DNA of 12,269 bases from Bacteroidota bacterium (GCA_029266015.1 JAJUFK010000052.1:1-12269), one strand, 5' to 3'. Positions 1 to 8,618 are shown, counted from the first letter of the stretch. Translations and numbers: made by a program. Notes: generated from the letters alone by a model not told the origin.

Positions 1-1
1 A

Positions 2-391
2 GACATGGCTTTACCTTTATTTGACACAATAATAGTTGCAATAGGGGTAAATTCTGAAAAAAAAGATTTTTTTCCTATTGAAAAAAGAATAAACCATATT
101 CTTTCAATTTATACAAACAATCCAAAAATACAAGTTGAAACATATACATCGTTGACTATTGATTTTTGTAAACTCAAAAATGCAATGTTTATATTACGAG
201 GACTACGAAATACAACCGATTTTCAGTTTGAAAAATCTATAGCACAAATGAATAGACAACTTTCGCCAAATATTGAAACAGTGTTTTTAGTTACTCCTCC
301 CGAATATGGACATGTTTCATCTACAATAGTTCGAGAACTTATTCGTTATGGAGCTGATATTTCTAAATATATTCCGGGGAACATTGATTGA
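2..391 (+). CDS. coaD: Phosphopantetheine adenylyltransferase, 5' partial
   Basis: CoaD transfers AMP from ATP to 4'-phosphopantetheine to give dephospho-CoA, the penultimate step of cytosolic CoA synthesis. The visible 129 residues cover most of the nucleotidyltransferase fold. They include the FPIEKR segment, the FILRGLRNTTDFQFEKSIAQ stretch (conserved RG-R and the acidic ATP/substrate-side residues) and the SSTIVRELIRYGADISKYIP C-terminus typical of the family. The N-terminal strand with the PGSFDPxTxGH nucleotide-binding motif is absent because the frame stays open to the window edge. Families are usually about 155 residues, so about 25 residues lie upstream. The ATG at 5 is internal, not a start. 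The TGA stop overlaps the ATG of the next gene by one base (TGATG), which suggests translational coupling. The assignment rests on strong motif agreement. Confidence 0.93.
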   Translation, partial: DMALPLFDTIIVAIGVNSEKKDFFPIEKRINHILSIYTNNPKIQVETYTSLTIDFCKLKNAMFILRGLRNTTDFQFEKSIAQMNRQLSPNIETVFLVTPPEYGHVSSTIVRELIRYGADISKYIPGNID

Positions 392-1860
392 TGATTATGA
401 AGTTTTTTAGTTTTGTATTATTTACTTTTATTTCTTTCTTATACTCATTTTCACAAGATACAACAACAATATTTGCTTGCGATAGAGAATATGCAAATAT
501 GCATATTAATGTATATAAATATTCCGATTATTTTACCAAAATAGAAGAAAAAGTAGGTTCATTCAATGTTGATAGTTTAGGGTGTTTCACATTCTCATTT
601 CCCAATAATACAACACAAGAAATATTTATGTACTTAGGTATTTACAAAGTTTTTTTGTTTGCCGAACCGGGAATGACCTATGAACTTGCAATGCCTCCAT
701 TTGAAGAAAAAACACTTACCGAAGAATTAAATCCATATTTTGTTCCCCAAGATTTAAGTTTTGGAGTTAAAAACAATCTTGATCCTCACGAAATCAACAT
801 GCTTATTCTTTCGTTTAACGCTATTTATGAATCATTTGTAAGTATGAACTTTCAATATATTTATTCGCTTCGCGATAAACGTATAGTTGATGTGTTAGAA
901 CAACAAATAGACAGCGCTTTTGATGCACATGAAGTTGATACATTTTTTAATGCTTACAAAAATTATCAAATTTATAATTTACGGTTTATGGCGTACCAAC
1001 GAGATAGAATGGCTATGACTCGTCGTCATTATTTAAATAAACCGTTCTATTATTACAATCCTGCATATATAAATTTTTTCCAAAATATGTGGAAAAACTA
1101 CATAAACAATAACCATATGAAAGATATGGGTAAAGATATAAAAGTTGCAATAATATATGGCAAAAGTCCAACTATGTTTAAAGAAGCTATGGAAAAATAT
1201 ATACCATTTAGAAATGATACTCTCAAAGAATTATTTTTACTACAATGTTTAGATGATTGCTTTAAAGATCCTGATATATTTCCGCGAGCTCCCGTTATAC
1301 AAACTTTAGACTCATTAATACTTATGACTAAAGTCCCCGAACATGCCCTTATTGCTCAAAATATTAAGAAAAAAAGAACTGTTTTAGCCCAGGGAGATCT
1401 TGCTCCGGATTTTGTATTGTATAACCAAGACAGTGTAGCATATTCATTAAGTCAATTTGCAGGGAAATATGTGTACTTAAATTTTTGTCGTTCCGAAAAC
1501 TATGCATGTATTCAAGATTACAAAGTAATGCAAAAAATGAACGAAAAAACAAAACGAGAACTCCAAATTGTAACGCTCTGTTATGAGAAAGATTTTGAAA
1601 CATTTAGAAATTTTAAACGAAAAAATCCTCAATACAAATGGATATTTTTATATGCCGGCGACCATCCCGAAATTAAAGATTATTACAAATTTAAAGCAAC
1701 TCCATCGTATATGCTTATAGACAAACAAGGCAAAATTGAATTACAAAATGCACCCTCTCCAATTGATAACTTTCAAGAAAAATTTGCACAAATTCTTATA
1801 GCAAAACGCAAAGAAGAATTAGAATTAAAAAGGAAACAACGTTTATATCAAACATGGTAA
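391..1860 (+). CDS. Exported thioredoxin/redoxin-fold protein with altered CxxC (TlpA-like)
   Basis: A 489-residue exported protein. Residues 1-21 form a signal peptide (K4, a phenylalanine-rich hydrophobic core, then SFS before Q22) without a lipobox, so a soluble periplasmic location is likely. Residues ~25-110 are strand-rich and resemble the N-terminal domain often fused to Bacteroidota TlpA proteins. Residues ~130-320 look mainly helical. A C-terminal redoxin domain begins near GDLAPDF (residue 335) and runs to ~480, with the conserved cis-proline in KATPSYML (P438). The active site is unusual: where TlpA proteins have WCxxC, this one reads FCRSENYAC, so the first cysteine of CxxC is N370, only C373 remains, and a new cysteine, C366, replaces the usual Trp. 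Classical disulfide reductase activity is therefore doubtful. A start at 397 is also possible; 391 is preferred because it overlaps the coaD stop. Confidence 0.8.
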   Translation: MIMKFFSFVLFTFISFLYSFSQDTTTIFACDREYANMHINVYKYSDYFTKIEEKVGSFNVDSLGCFTFSFPNNTTQEIFMYLGIYKVFLFAEPGMTYELAMPPFEEKTLTEELNPYFVPQDLSFGVKNNLDPHEINMLILSFNAIYESFVSMNFQYIYSLRDKRIVDVLEQQIDSAFDAHEVDTFFNAYKNYQIYNLRFMAYQRDRMAMTRRHYLNKPFYYYNPAYINFFQNMWKNYINNNHMKDMGKDIKVAIIYGKSPTMFKEAMEKYIPFRNDTLKELFLLQCLDDCFKDPDIFPRAPVIQTLDSLILMTKVPEHALIAQNIKKKRTVLAQGDLAPDFVLYNQDSVAYSLSQFAGKYVYLNFCRSENYACIQDYKVMQKMNEKTKRELQIVTLCYEKDFETFRNFKRKNPQYKWIFLYAGDHPEIKDYYKFKATPSYMLIDKQGKIELQNAPSPIDNFQEKFAQILIAKRKEELELKRKQRLYQTW

Positions 1861-1946
1861 GATTTTTTGGGGTTAACTATCATTAAATTTATACCTATCT
1901 ACGGAAAGATTACAATATTTTACGCGTTTTGAAAGAAAAATTTAAC

Positions 1947-1954
1947 TACTTTTG
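1947..1954 (+). promoter_or_regulatory. Probable Bacteroidota -7 promoter box for guaB
   Basis: TACTTTTG matches the Bacteroidota -7 consensus TAnnTTTG exactly and lies 26 bases before the guaB ATG, which would give a leader of about 20 A/T-rich bases. A TTTG at 1928-1931 could act as the -33 element, but its spacing of 15 bases is shorter than usual, so the upstream half is uncertain. It lies in the only sizeable gap (1861-1980) in the plus-strand genes. I see no convincing terminator hairpin for the preceding gene in that gap. Confidence 0.5.
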
Positions 1955-1980
1955 TGCAATTATAATTTAACAAAAGCAGT

Positions 1981-3453
1981 ATGTCATTTGAATCAGAAAG
2001 AATAGTATCGGAAGGGTTAACATTTGATGATGTGTTACTTGTTCCTGCGTATTCGGAGGTGTTGCCTCGCGAAGTAGATGTAACTTCAAAATTATCGAAG
2101 AATATTATATTAAACAGTCCTATTGTATCTGCAGCTATGGATACCATTACCGATTCGCGACTGGCTATAGCTCTTGCACGACAAGGCGGTATAGGAATAA
2201 TTCATAAAAACATGAGTATAGAACAACAAGCACGTGAAGTAAAACGCGTAAAACGTTCTGAAAATGGTATGATTTACGACCCAATAACAATATTGCCTGA
2301 TGCTACAGCACAAAATGCATTAGATTTAATGACAGAATTTAAAATTGGAGGTATACCGGTAGTTGATACTAATAAAAAATTATTGGGTATTGTAACCAAT
2401 CGTGATTTACGGTTTGAATCTAATATGCAACGAAGCATATCAGATATTATGACAAAAGACAATCTGATTACTATAAAACAAAGTGATGACGTATCAAAAG
2501 CCGGAGATATTCTGCAAACATACAAAATTGAAAAACTGCCGGTAGTTGATGATAATAATATATTAGTTGGATTACTTACTTATAAAGATATATTTAAAGC
2601 AAAAGATAACCCAAGAGCTTGTAAAGACAAAAAAGGCAGACTCCGAGTAGGAGCATCAATAGGCGTATCAGCCGATACGTTTCAACGACTTGAAGCTCTT
2701 GTGCTTGCCGATGTTGATGTGGTAGTAATAGATACAGCACATGGTCATTCACGCGGGGTAATAGAAACACTACGCAAAGCTAAACAACTATATCCTCATA
2801 TAGATTTTGTAGCAGGAAATATTGCAACTCCCGAGGCAGCTTTAGCATTGATAGAAGCAGGTGCTGACGCTGTAAAAGTAGGAATAGGTCCCGGTTCTAT
2901 TTGTACTACCAGAGTAATAGCCGGAGTTGGAGTTCCTCAATTATCGGCAATTTTTGCAGTATCAAAAGCATTAGAAAAAACTGATGTTCCTGTAATAGCA
3001 GACGGCGGTATTCGTTATTCGGGAGATATAGTAAAAGCTTTAGCCGCAGGAGCAAGTTCTATAATGGCAGGTTCATTATTTGCCGGATTAGAAGAATCTC
3101 CGGGTGAAACTATTATTTTTCAAGGCAGAAAATTCAAGACATACAGAGGTATGGGGTCTGTAGAAGCTATGCAAGAAGGATCTAAAGACAGATATTTTCA
3201 AGATGTGGAAGATGACATTAAAAAATTAGTTCCCGAAGGTATTGCTGCACGAGTACCATACAAAGGAACTTTGGCAGAAACTGTTTACCAACTTATAGGT
3301 GGATTGCGAGCAGGAATGGGATATTGCGGTGCTCGTAATATACAAGAATTACATAAAGCAAAATTTGTAAAAATTACAAATGCAGGACATACAGAAAGTC
3401 ATCCCCATGATGTTACTATTACTCGTGAAGCTCCTAATTATAGTAGAGAATAA
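1981..3453 (+). CDS. guaB: Inosine-5'-monophosphate dehydrogenase
   Basis: GuaB oxidises IMP to XMP with NAD+, the committed cytosolic step of GMP synthesis. The 490-residue length is standard. The (beta/alpha)8 barrel starts with LTFDDVLLVPAYSEVLP and is interrupted by two CBS domains at ~96-148 (ending IVTNRDLRF) and ~154-206 (ending LLTYKDIF), which in the family bind purine nucleotides and tune activity. The active-site loop GIGPGSICTTR carries the catalytic cysteine C308. The mobile flap contains YRGMGS (388-393) and the Arg-Tyr dyad R404-Y405 that activates water. All key residues are present and the protein looks functional. The ATG at 1981 follows a probable promoter box and gives the normal family N-terminus. 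The gene heads a closely spaced run that continues through rnhA. Confidence 0.98.
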   Translation: MSFESERIVSEGLTFDDVLLVPAYSEVLPREVDVTSKLSKNIILNSPIVSAAMDTITDSRLAIALARQGGIGIIHKNMSIEQQAREVKRVKRSENGMIYDPITILPDATAQNALDLMTEFKIGGIPVVDTNKKLLGIVTNRDLRFESNMQRSISDIMTKDNLITIKQSDDVSKAGDILQTYKIEKLPVVDDNNILVGLLTYKDIFKAKDNPRACKDKKGRLRVGASIGVSADTFQRLEALVLADVDVVVIDTAHGHSRGVIETLRKAKQLYPHIDFVAGNIATPEAALALIEAGADAVKVGIGPGSICTTRVIAGVGVPQLSAIFAVSKALEKTDVPVIADGGIRYSGDIVKALAAGASSIMAGSLFAGLEESPGETIIFQGRKFKTYRGMGSVEAMQEGSKDRYFQDVEDDIKKLVPEGIAARVPYKGTLAETVYQLIGGLRAGMGYCGARNIQELHKAKFVKITNAGHTESHPHDVTITREAPNYSRE

Positions 3454-3486
3454 TTGTTTTATGCTATTTTAATTATTGTATTTAAT

Positions 3487-5475
3487 ATGAATAAACACAC
3501 TATTTTTTTATTTCTTGCTTTACAGTTTGCATCGCATTTTTTATATGCACAACATATTCAAATACCTGATTCAATAAAAAATAAAATATTACTTACTGTT
3601 GATACTGCAAAAATAACAACCGATGAATTTGTTTGGTTTTATAATAAATATAATTCTTATCTGGATTCATCGCTTAAAGTTGGTATAGATGAATCAATGC
3701 AATTATTTATTGATTATAAAATGAAAATAATTGATGCCGAACGACAAAAACTTGATACAACACAAAAATTTAAAGATGAGTTTTATTCATATATTAAATC
3801 AACTGCAAAACCTTATTTATTTAATGACACGTTAGAGCACTTAGCAAAAGTTCAAGCATATGAACGATTGTTTACCGATTATCATATCTCACATATTTTT
3901 GTTCGTGCAAATAAATTTGGCAATCCTAAAGATACTTTAACAGCATATCAAAAAGCTCTTAAACTCAAAAAAGAATTATTATCGGGAGCTGATTTTGCTA
4001 AATATGCTCAATTATATTCCGATGATACATTTACAAAAGACAAAGGCGGAGATATGGGATATATTACCTCAATGCTTCTGCCCTTACCATATGAAAATGC
4101 CGTGTATGCTGCAAAAAAAGGAGATTTAATAGGTCCGGTATGTACCGATCAAGGATATTATATAACCAAAATACATGATATCAGACCTACTAAAGGTCAA
4201 GTAAAAGCATCTCTTATTATAATTTATCACGACTCAAAACATGCCGATTCTATAGCAAAAGCAGGATTAATCGCTGATACTGTATACAATAGATTAATGG
4301 CCGGTGAATCATTTGAAACATTAAGTGATATATATAATTCTAATCAAAAATTAGCATCTTCAAAAGGTGATATTGGCTGGCTCGATAATTCTACACGGTA
4401 TGAACCTCAACTAAAAGAAGCTTTATTTGCTCTTACCAATATTGGTGACATTACTAAACCTTTGAATTTTGACTACGGTATTGTAATAGCAAAACTTACC
4501 GACAAAGCAGAATTAGGTGATATACATTCATATGTAAAAACTATTAACAAAAATTTCAAAAAAGATGATAGTAGAAAAAATATTGTAAAAGATGTTTTTT
4601 ATGCTCAATATAAAAAAATAGCACCTTATAAGGAAATAAGTAATAATGTAGCCGAATTTATTACATTAGTTGATAATTCAATTTTACTTTCTAAATGGAC
4701 AAAACCTACATTTACCAATAATAAAGTATTATTTACTATTGGTTCAGAACAATATCGCTATACGGATTTTGCCGATTATTTAGTTGAATACCAAAAAACT
4801 AAAAACATTGGCGAAAAAGAAGTATTGGTTCGATATAGATTAAATGAATATGTAAATAAAATGCTTGAACAACATGCTATTCAAACACTTCATACCCGAA
4901 ATCAGGAATTTGCTCGCATAATGCAAGAATACCATGATGGTATGATTATATATGAATTACTAAACAATGAAGTGTTCCAAAAAGCAAATTTTGATACTAT
5001 TGGGGTTTATACATGGTATACCAATCATACTAATGATTATTTGCAAAAAGAAGGAGTTCGTGTAACTTATTTTATTTGTAAAAATGAAAAAATTATAAAA
5101 AAAATAATTCCTCTTATAGAAAAACAACAGGTTCAAAAATATAATGACCAATATATAGTTAAAACTATCAATAAAAAAGCCATGGACAATGTTTTGCTTG
5201 ATTCAGCAGAATATTATAAAGGCGACAATAATTTTATTGACAGTTTGGAATGGAAAAAAGGTTCATATCATATAAATTCCGGCAAAAAAATACTTGTAAT
5301 CAAAGATATAATACCTATAAAACCTATGACTTTTGAATCGTGTAAAAACGCTGTAATTTCTGATTATCAAAATTATTTAGAAGAACAATGGATTCAAAAT
5401 CTTCGAAAAAAATATACATATACTCTTAATGATACTTATTTTAATATAATTCTTTCAAAAAACCCAACCGAATGA
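3487..5475 (+). CDS. Periplasmic peptidyl-prolyl isomerase, two parvulin domains
   Basis: A 662-residue SurA/PpiD-like chaperone-isomerase, expected to help outer-membrane proteins fold in the periplasm. The ATG at 3487 is chosen because it begins a clean signal peptide (MNKH, hydrophobic core, cleavage after FLYA, residue 21). The frame stays open back to the guaB stop but gives only an unconvincing extension from TTG. Residues ~35-130 form a SurA-N-like helical region. Parvulin domain 1 (~132-233) shows YHISHIFVRA, GADFAKYAQLYSDD, KGGDMGY and GYYITKIHDIRP, all canonical. Domain 2 (~239-340) begins VKASLIIIYHD, contains GDIGWL and is more diverged. The remaining ~320 residues are helical and end in a third, isomerase-like but degenerate part (~507-612). 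The gap to guaB is 33 bases, and the stop overlaps the next start (ATGA). It is a paralogue of the SurA-type gene two places downstream. Confidence 0.88.
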   Translation: MNKHTIFLFLALQFASHFLYAQHIQIPDSIKNKILLTVDTAKITTDEFVWFYNKYNSYLDSSLKVGIDESMQLFIDYKMKIIDAERQKLDTTQKFKDEFYSYIKSTAKPYLFNDTLEHLAKVQAYERLFTDYHISHIFVRANKFGNPKDTLTAYQKALKLKKELLSGADFAKYAQLYSDDTFTKDKGGDMGYITSMLLPLPYENAVYAAKKGDLIGPVCTDQGYYITKIHDIRPTKGQVKASLIIIYHDSKHADSIAKAGLIADTVYNRLMAGESFETLSDIYNSNQKLASSKGDIGWLDNSTRYEPQLKEALFALTNIGDITKPLNFDYGIVIAKLTDKAELGDIHSYVKTINKNFKKDDSRKNIVKDVFYAQYKKIAPYKEISNNVAEFITLVDNSILLSKWTKPTFTNNKVLFTIGSEQYRYTDFADYLVEYQKTKNIGEKEVLVRYRLNEYVNKMLEQHAIQTLHTRNQEFARIMQEYHDGMIIYELLNNEVFQKANFDTIGVYTWYTNHTNDYLQKEGVRVTYFICKNEKIIKKIIPLIEKQQVQKYNDQYIVKTINKKAMDNVLLDSAEYYKGDNNFIDSLEWKKGSYHINSGKKILVIKDIIPIKPMTFESCKNAVISDYQNYLEEQWIQNLRKKYTYTLNDTYFNIILSKNPTE

Positions 5476-6311
5476 AAAAATTATTTAAAGGTTTTTTAAT
5501 TCTAATACTTATTGTATCGTGCAATAAAAATAAAAACACCGATGATACGCTATTGCTATCCGAAGTTGGAGAATTTACTCTATATAAAAAAGAAGTATTA
5601 GAAAGTTTACCAAAAAATATTTCATCACAAGATAGTATTGCTTTTATTAAAAACTATACCGATGCATGGGTGCGAAATAAATTATTATATGAAAAAGCTA
5701 TATCAAATATTCACGATAAAGATGGTACAATTGAAGGACAAGTTGCAAGATTTAGAGAACAATTGTATATCACGGCATATGAACAATTATTTTCAAACCA
5801 AAAATTAGATACTATAATACCTCAAAACCAAATAGACGAATATTATTCAAACCATAAACAAGAATACATACTGAATGTAGATGTGGTTAAACCAATTTTT
5901 GCAGTAATTCCTAAACAAAAGCTAACCACGAAAATCAAAAAGTATTTTTATAGTAAAGACGTAGATGAATTTGATATATTTAAAGATTTTGTTTACGAAA
6001 ATTCACAGAAATTTTATTTAGCGAAAGACTGGGTTGTGCTTGAACAGCTCAAACAAGAAGTTCCGGTAGAACTTATTTCAAATGCAAATATATTTGACTC
6101 AAAAGGTATCATTATAGAAGATTCTCAATATGCATACTGTATTAAAATTACAGAATATGTGAAGGCAGGGAATCCCAAACCAAAAGAAATGGCATATGAA
6201 GAAATTGCCACTATTTTATTACACAAACGCAAAATAGAATTACTCAAATCAATGAGAAATAAACTATATCAAGATGCGTTACACAAACAATATTTTCAAA
6301 CGTATTATTAA
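5472..6311 (+). CDS. Lipoprotein, SurA-like N-terminal domain with degenerate isomerase region
   Basis: A 279-residue predicted lipoprotein: KK at positions 2-3, a short hydrophobic core and the lipobox LIVSC, with lipidation expected at C17. It is likely anchored in the outer or inner membrane facing the periplasm. Residues ~30-130 resemble the SurA N-terminal chaperone domain (VGEFTLYKKEVLESLP, then the helical WVRNKLLYEKAI). Residues ~136-230 occupy the place of a parvulin domain, but the usual HIL strand, the GADF/YSDD segment and the GG-D-G loop cannot be recognised. The C-terminal helix (ending HKQYFQTYY) resembles SurA C-terminal helices. It therefore looks like a chaperone without isomerase activity. 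It overlaps the previous gene by four bases and lies nine bases before the SurA-type gene, so the three are almost certainly co-expressed. The exact function is unknown; the family link is inferred from weak pattern similarity and context. Confidence 0.72.
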   Translation: MKKLFKGFLILILIVSCNKNKNTDDTLLLSEVGEFTLYKKEVLESLPKNISSQDSIAFIKNYTDAWVRNKLLYEKAISNIHDKDGTIEGQVARFREQLYITAYEQLFSNQKLDTIIPQNQIDEYYSNHKQEYILNVDVVKPIFAVIPKQKLTTKIKKYFYSKDVDEFDIFKDFVYENSQKFYLAKDWVVLEQLKQEVPVELISNANIFDSKGIIIEDSQYAYCIKITEYVKAGNPKPKEMAYEEIATILLHKRKIELLKSMRNKLYQDALHKQYFQTYY

Positions 6312-6320
6312 AGAAACTTC

Positions 6321-7667
6321 ATGAAATTTTTAACCATTTTACAGAGTATTGTTGTTGTATGTTTAAGCATTACAACACAAGCTCAATCACCAATAGTTTT
6401 AGATCAAATAATTGCAGTGATTGGCGATGAAATGATAAAGCAATCTGATATTGATAATCAGGCTATTCAAATGAAACAATTTGGAGCAAAAGACAATGAC
6501 ATAAAACCTTGCAAAATTTTTGAAGATATGCTTTTTCAAAAGCTACTTGTTCACCAATCTAAATTAGATAGTATACAAGTGTCTGACAGTGAAATTGATG
6601 CTGAGATTAATAGAAGAATTGAAATGTTTATTGGCGAAGCAGGTAGTTTACAAAAATTAGAAACATTTTACGGTAAAACAGAACTCGAAATAAAAACAGA
6701 ATGGCGTCCACTTATCAAAGAACAAATTTTAGCTCAACGTGTTCAAAGTTCTTTAACCGGTAAAATTGAAGTTTCTCCTAATGAAATTAGAAAATATTTT
6801 TTAGGACTTAATCCGGATAGTATTCCAACCATACCACTACAATACGAATATGCTCAAATAGTTATAAAACCTACACTAACAGATACCGAAGAAGCAGAAA
6901 TTAAAAAGAAACTGGAAGAAATAAGACAACGAGCTATAAAAGGTGAAAATTTCTCAAAATTAGCAGTTTTATATAGCGACGATACTGAAAGTGCTAAAAT
7001 GGGAGGATTACTTGGCGACTATGTTTCACGTGGCGAATTAGTTCCTGAATTTGCAGCTGCAGCTTTTAGACTTAAAGAAGGTGAAATTTCGAGAATTGTA
7101 AAAACCAATTATGGATATCATATTATTCAAATGATAGAATTGAAAGGTGAAAAAGTAAAACTAAAACATATCTTACTACGCCCAAAACCAAGCATGGCAA
7201 CCATTCAAAATACCGGCAAAAAAGCAGATAGTGTTTATGCATTGTTACGCGATACTCTCAAATTTGAACGAGCTGCTTTGCTCTATTCATCTGATGAAAA
7301 AACTAAATATAATGGTGGTAAATATATAAACCCATATACAAACTCATCAAAATTTGAAGTGCAAATGATAGAGCCAACAATATTACATACTATTAAAAAT
7401 TTACAACCCGGACAAATTACAGAACCTATACTTACATATGATGAAACAGGTATGCAGGTATATAAAATTTTTAAATTAATATCTATTACTCCTGAACATA
7501 AAGCAACTCTGCTTGATGATTATCAAACTATAAAAGAAAAGGCTTTGCAGGAGAAAAAACAAAAAGCAATAGCTCAATGGATAGCCAACAAACAAGAAAC
7601 TACGTATATTTCAATACCTAATTCTAAATATTCTAATTGTGCATTTAAATACAATTGGAAAAAATAA
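6321..7667 (+). CDS. surA: SurA-type periplasmic chaperone and peptidyl-prolyl isomerase
   Basis: A 448-residue SurA homologue, the periplasmic escort of unfolded outer-membrane proteins to the BAM machinery. A signal peptide covers residues 1-21 (ending SITTQA). The SurA-N domain follows, with the hallmark LDQIIAVIGDEMIKQSDID (SurA family: vD.ivAvVndevI..sdi). Parvulin 1 (~175-275) has YEYAQIVI, GENFSKLAVLYSDD, MGGLLGDYVSRGELVPEF and NYGYHIIQMIE. Parvulin 2 (~279-390) begins VKLKHILLRP and has FERAALLYSSDE and GGKYINPY. The C-terminus with IPNSKYSNCAFKYNW is the ending I associate with Bacteroidota SurA proteins. The ATG at 6321 is nine bases after the lipoprotein stop and gives a proper signal peptide. 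The symbol follows family membership; orthology to E. coli SurA is not one-to-one because a second double-parvulin protein is encoded just upstream. Confidence 0.9.
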   Translation: MKFLTILQSIVVVCLSITTQAQSPIVLDQIIAVIGDEMIKQSDIDNQAIQMKQFGAKDNDIKPCKIFEDMLFQKLLVHQSKLDSIQVSDSEIDAEINRRIEMFIGEAGSLQKLETFYGKTELEIKTEWRPLIKEQILAQRVQSSLTGKIEVSPNEIRKYFLGLNPDSIPTIPLQYEYAQIVIKPTLTDTEEAEIKKKLEEIRQRAIKGENFSKLAVLYSDDTESAKMGGLLGDYVSRGELVPEFAAAAFRLKEGEISRIVKTNYGYHIIQMIELKGEKVKLKHILLRPKPSMATIQNTGKKADSVYALLRDTLKFERAALLYSSDEKTKYNGGKYINPYTNSSKFEVQMIEPTILHTIKNLQPGQITEPILTYDETGMQVYKIFKLISITPEHKATLLDDYQTIKEKALQEKKQKAIAQWIANKQETTYISIPNSKYSNCAFKYNWKK

Positions 7668-7676
7668 AAATAGACT

Positions 7677-8618
7677 ATGAATATAGCTGTAATAGGAATT
7701 GGCGGTATAGGTGGATATATAGGAGCTTATTTAGCAAAACACTATACAAAAACCAACGAACATACTATTACATTTATACAACGAGGTGTTCATGGTGAAA
7801 CAATTGCTAAACAAGGTTTAACATTTATTGCAAAACAAACGTTTATTAGTCATCCACATGCTATTTATAGTACTCCATTAGAAAATGATATATTTGACCT
7901 TGTGTTTTTTTGCGTAAAAAGTAAAGATTTAGAATCAACTGCTCGTGGTTTTAGTAACCACATGCATGCAAATACTGTATGTATAAGTTTACTGAATGGT
8001 GTAAATAATGCAAAACGACTTGAAACAGTTTTACCACATCATAGAATACTCGATGGTTGTATATACGTTAGTGCTGCTATTACTGCTCCAGGGGTAGTAA
8101 CCCAAAAAGGAGGATCGGGACTTGTATATTTTGGACCTTCTAACAAAGAAATACGTGATATAGACACACAGATACTTTCAATACTTCAACAAGCATCTAT
8201 TAAAAGTGAATTATCGACCGATATTACCACCGAAGTATGGAGAAAATATTTGTTTATATGTCCATTTGCAACAATGACCTCTCTCTATAATTTACCAATA
8301 GGTGTTCTTATACGTAAACCGGAATTGTTTAATCAAACACAATCGCTAATGCAAGAAATTGTTAATCTTGCAACAATACACAAAGCACATCTTACTACAA
8401 ACGATATAGATTCTGCAATAGAATTAGCATTTAAAATTCCTGAACAAACTCCTACTTCAATGCAACTTGATATATATGCAGGCAAACAACCCGAATTAGA
8501 AGTGTTTACACAATATGTAGTATCCGAATCTAAAACATTTGGTATTGATTGTCCAACACATTCCATGCTTTTACCCTTACTTGAAGATGTTGTAAAAAAA
8601 CAGGTACATCATGGCTAA
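7677..8618 (+). CDS. panE: 2-dehydropantoate 2-reductase family protein
   Basis: A 313-residue PanE/ApbA-family enzyme, expected to reduce ketopantoate to pantoate with NADPH in pantothenate (hence CoA) synthesis. The N-terminal Rossmann fold starts NIAVIGIGGIGGYIGAYLAK with the GxGxxG dinucleotide motif. LLNGVNN carries the conserved substrate-side Asn (N107). The C-terminal helical domain keeps the catalytic Lys in VWRKYLF (K190), a Ser in TSMQLD (S261) and the catalytic Glu in QPELE (E273). Two asparagines usually found four and eight residues after the Lys are replaced by I194 and A198, so the pocket differs from the E. coli enzyme and a related oxo-acid substrate cannot be excluded. It starts nine bases after surA and overlaps rnhA by eight bases, so it is probably part of the same transcript. 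Family confidence is high; exact substrate confidence is moderate. Confidence 0.85.
   Translation: MNIAVIGIGGIGGYIGAYLAKHYTKTNEHTITFIQRGVHGETIAKQGLTFIAKQTFISHPHAIYSTPLENDIFDLVFFCVKSKDLESTARGFSNHMHANTVCISLLNGVNNAKRLETVLPHHRILDGCIYVSAAITAPGVVTQKGGSGLVYFGPSNKEIRDIDTQILSILQQASIKSELSTDITTEVWRKYLFICPFATMTSLYNLPIGVLIRKPELFNQTQSLMQEIVNLATIHKAHLTTNDIDSAIELAFKIPEQTPTSMQLDIYAGKQPELEVFTQYVVSESKTFGIDCPTHSMLLPLLEDVVKKQVHHG

Noticed and set aside
1364..1603. Minus-strand open frame of 79 codons inside the thioredoxin-fold gene.
   Set aside because: It is antisense to a well-supported coding region, has no promoter or recognisable domain, and fits a chance open frame.
1861..1946. Possible riboswitch or purine-responsive leader before guaB.
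   Set aside because: The predicted leader after the -7 box is only about 20 bases, too short for a riboswitch, and I see no paired structure in the gap.
3454..3486. A TTG directly after the guaB stop could start the large isomerase 11 codons earlier.
   Set aside because: The ATG at 3487 begins a textbook signal peptide (MNKH plus hydrophobic core); the extension would add a second hydrophobic stretch without purpose.
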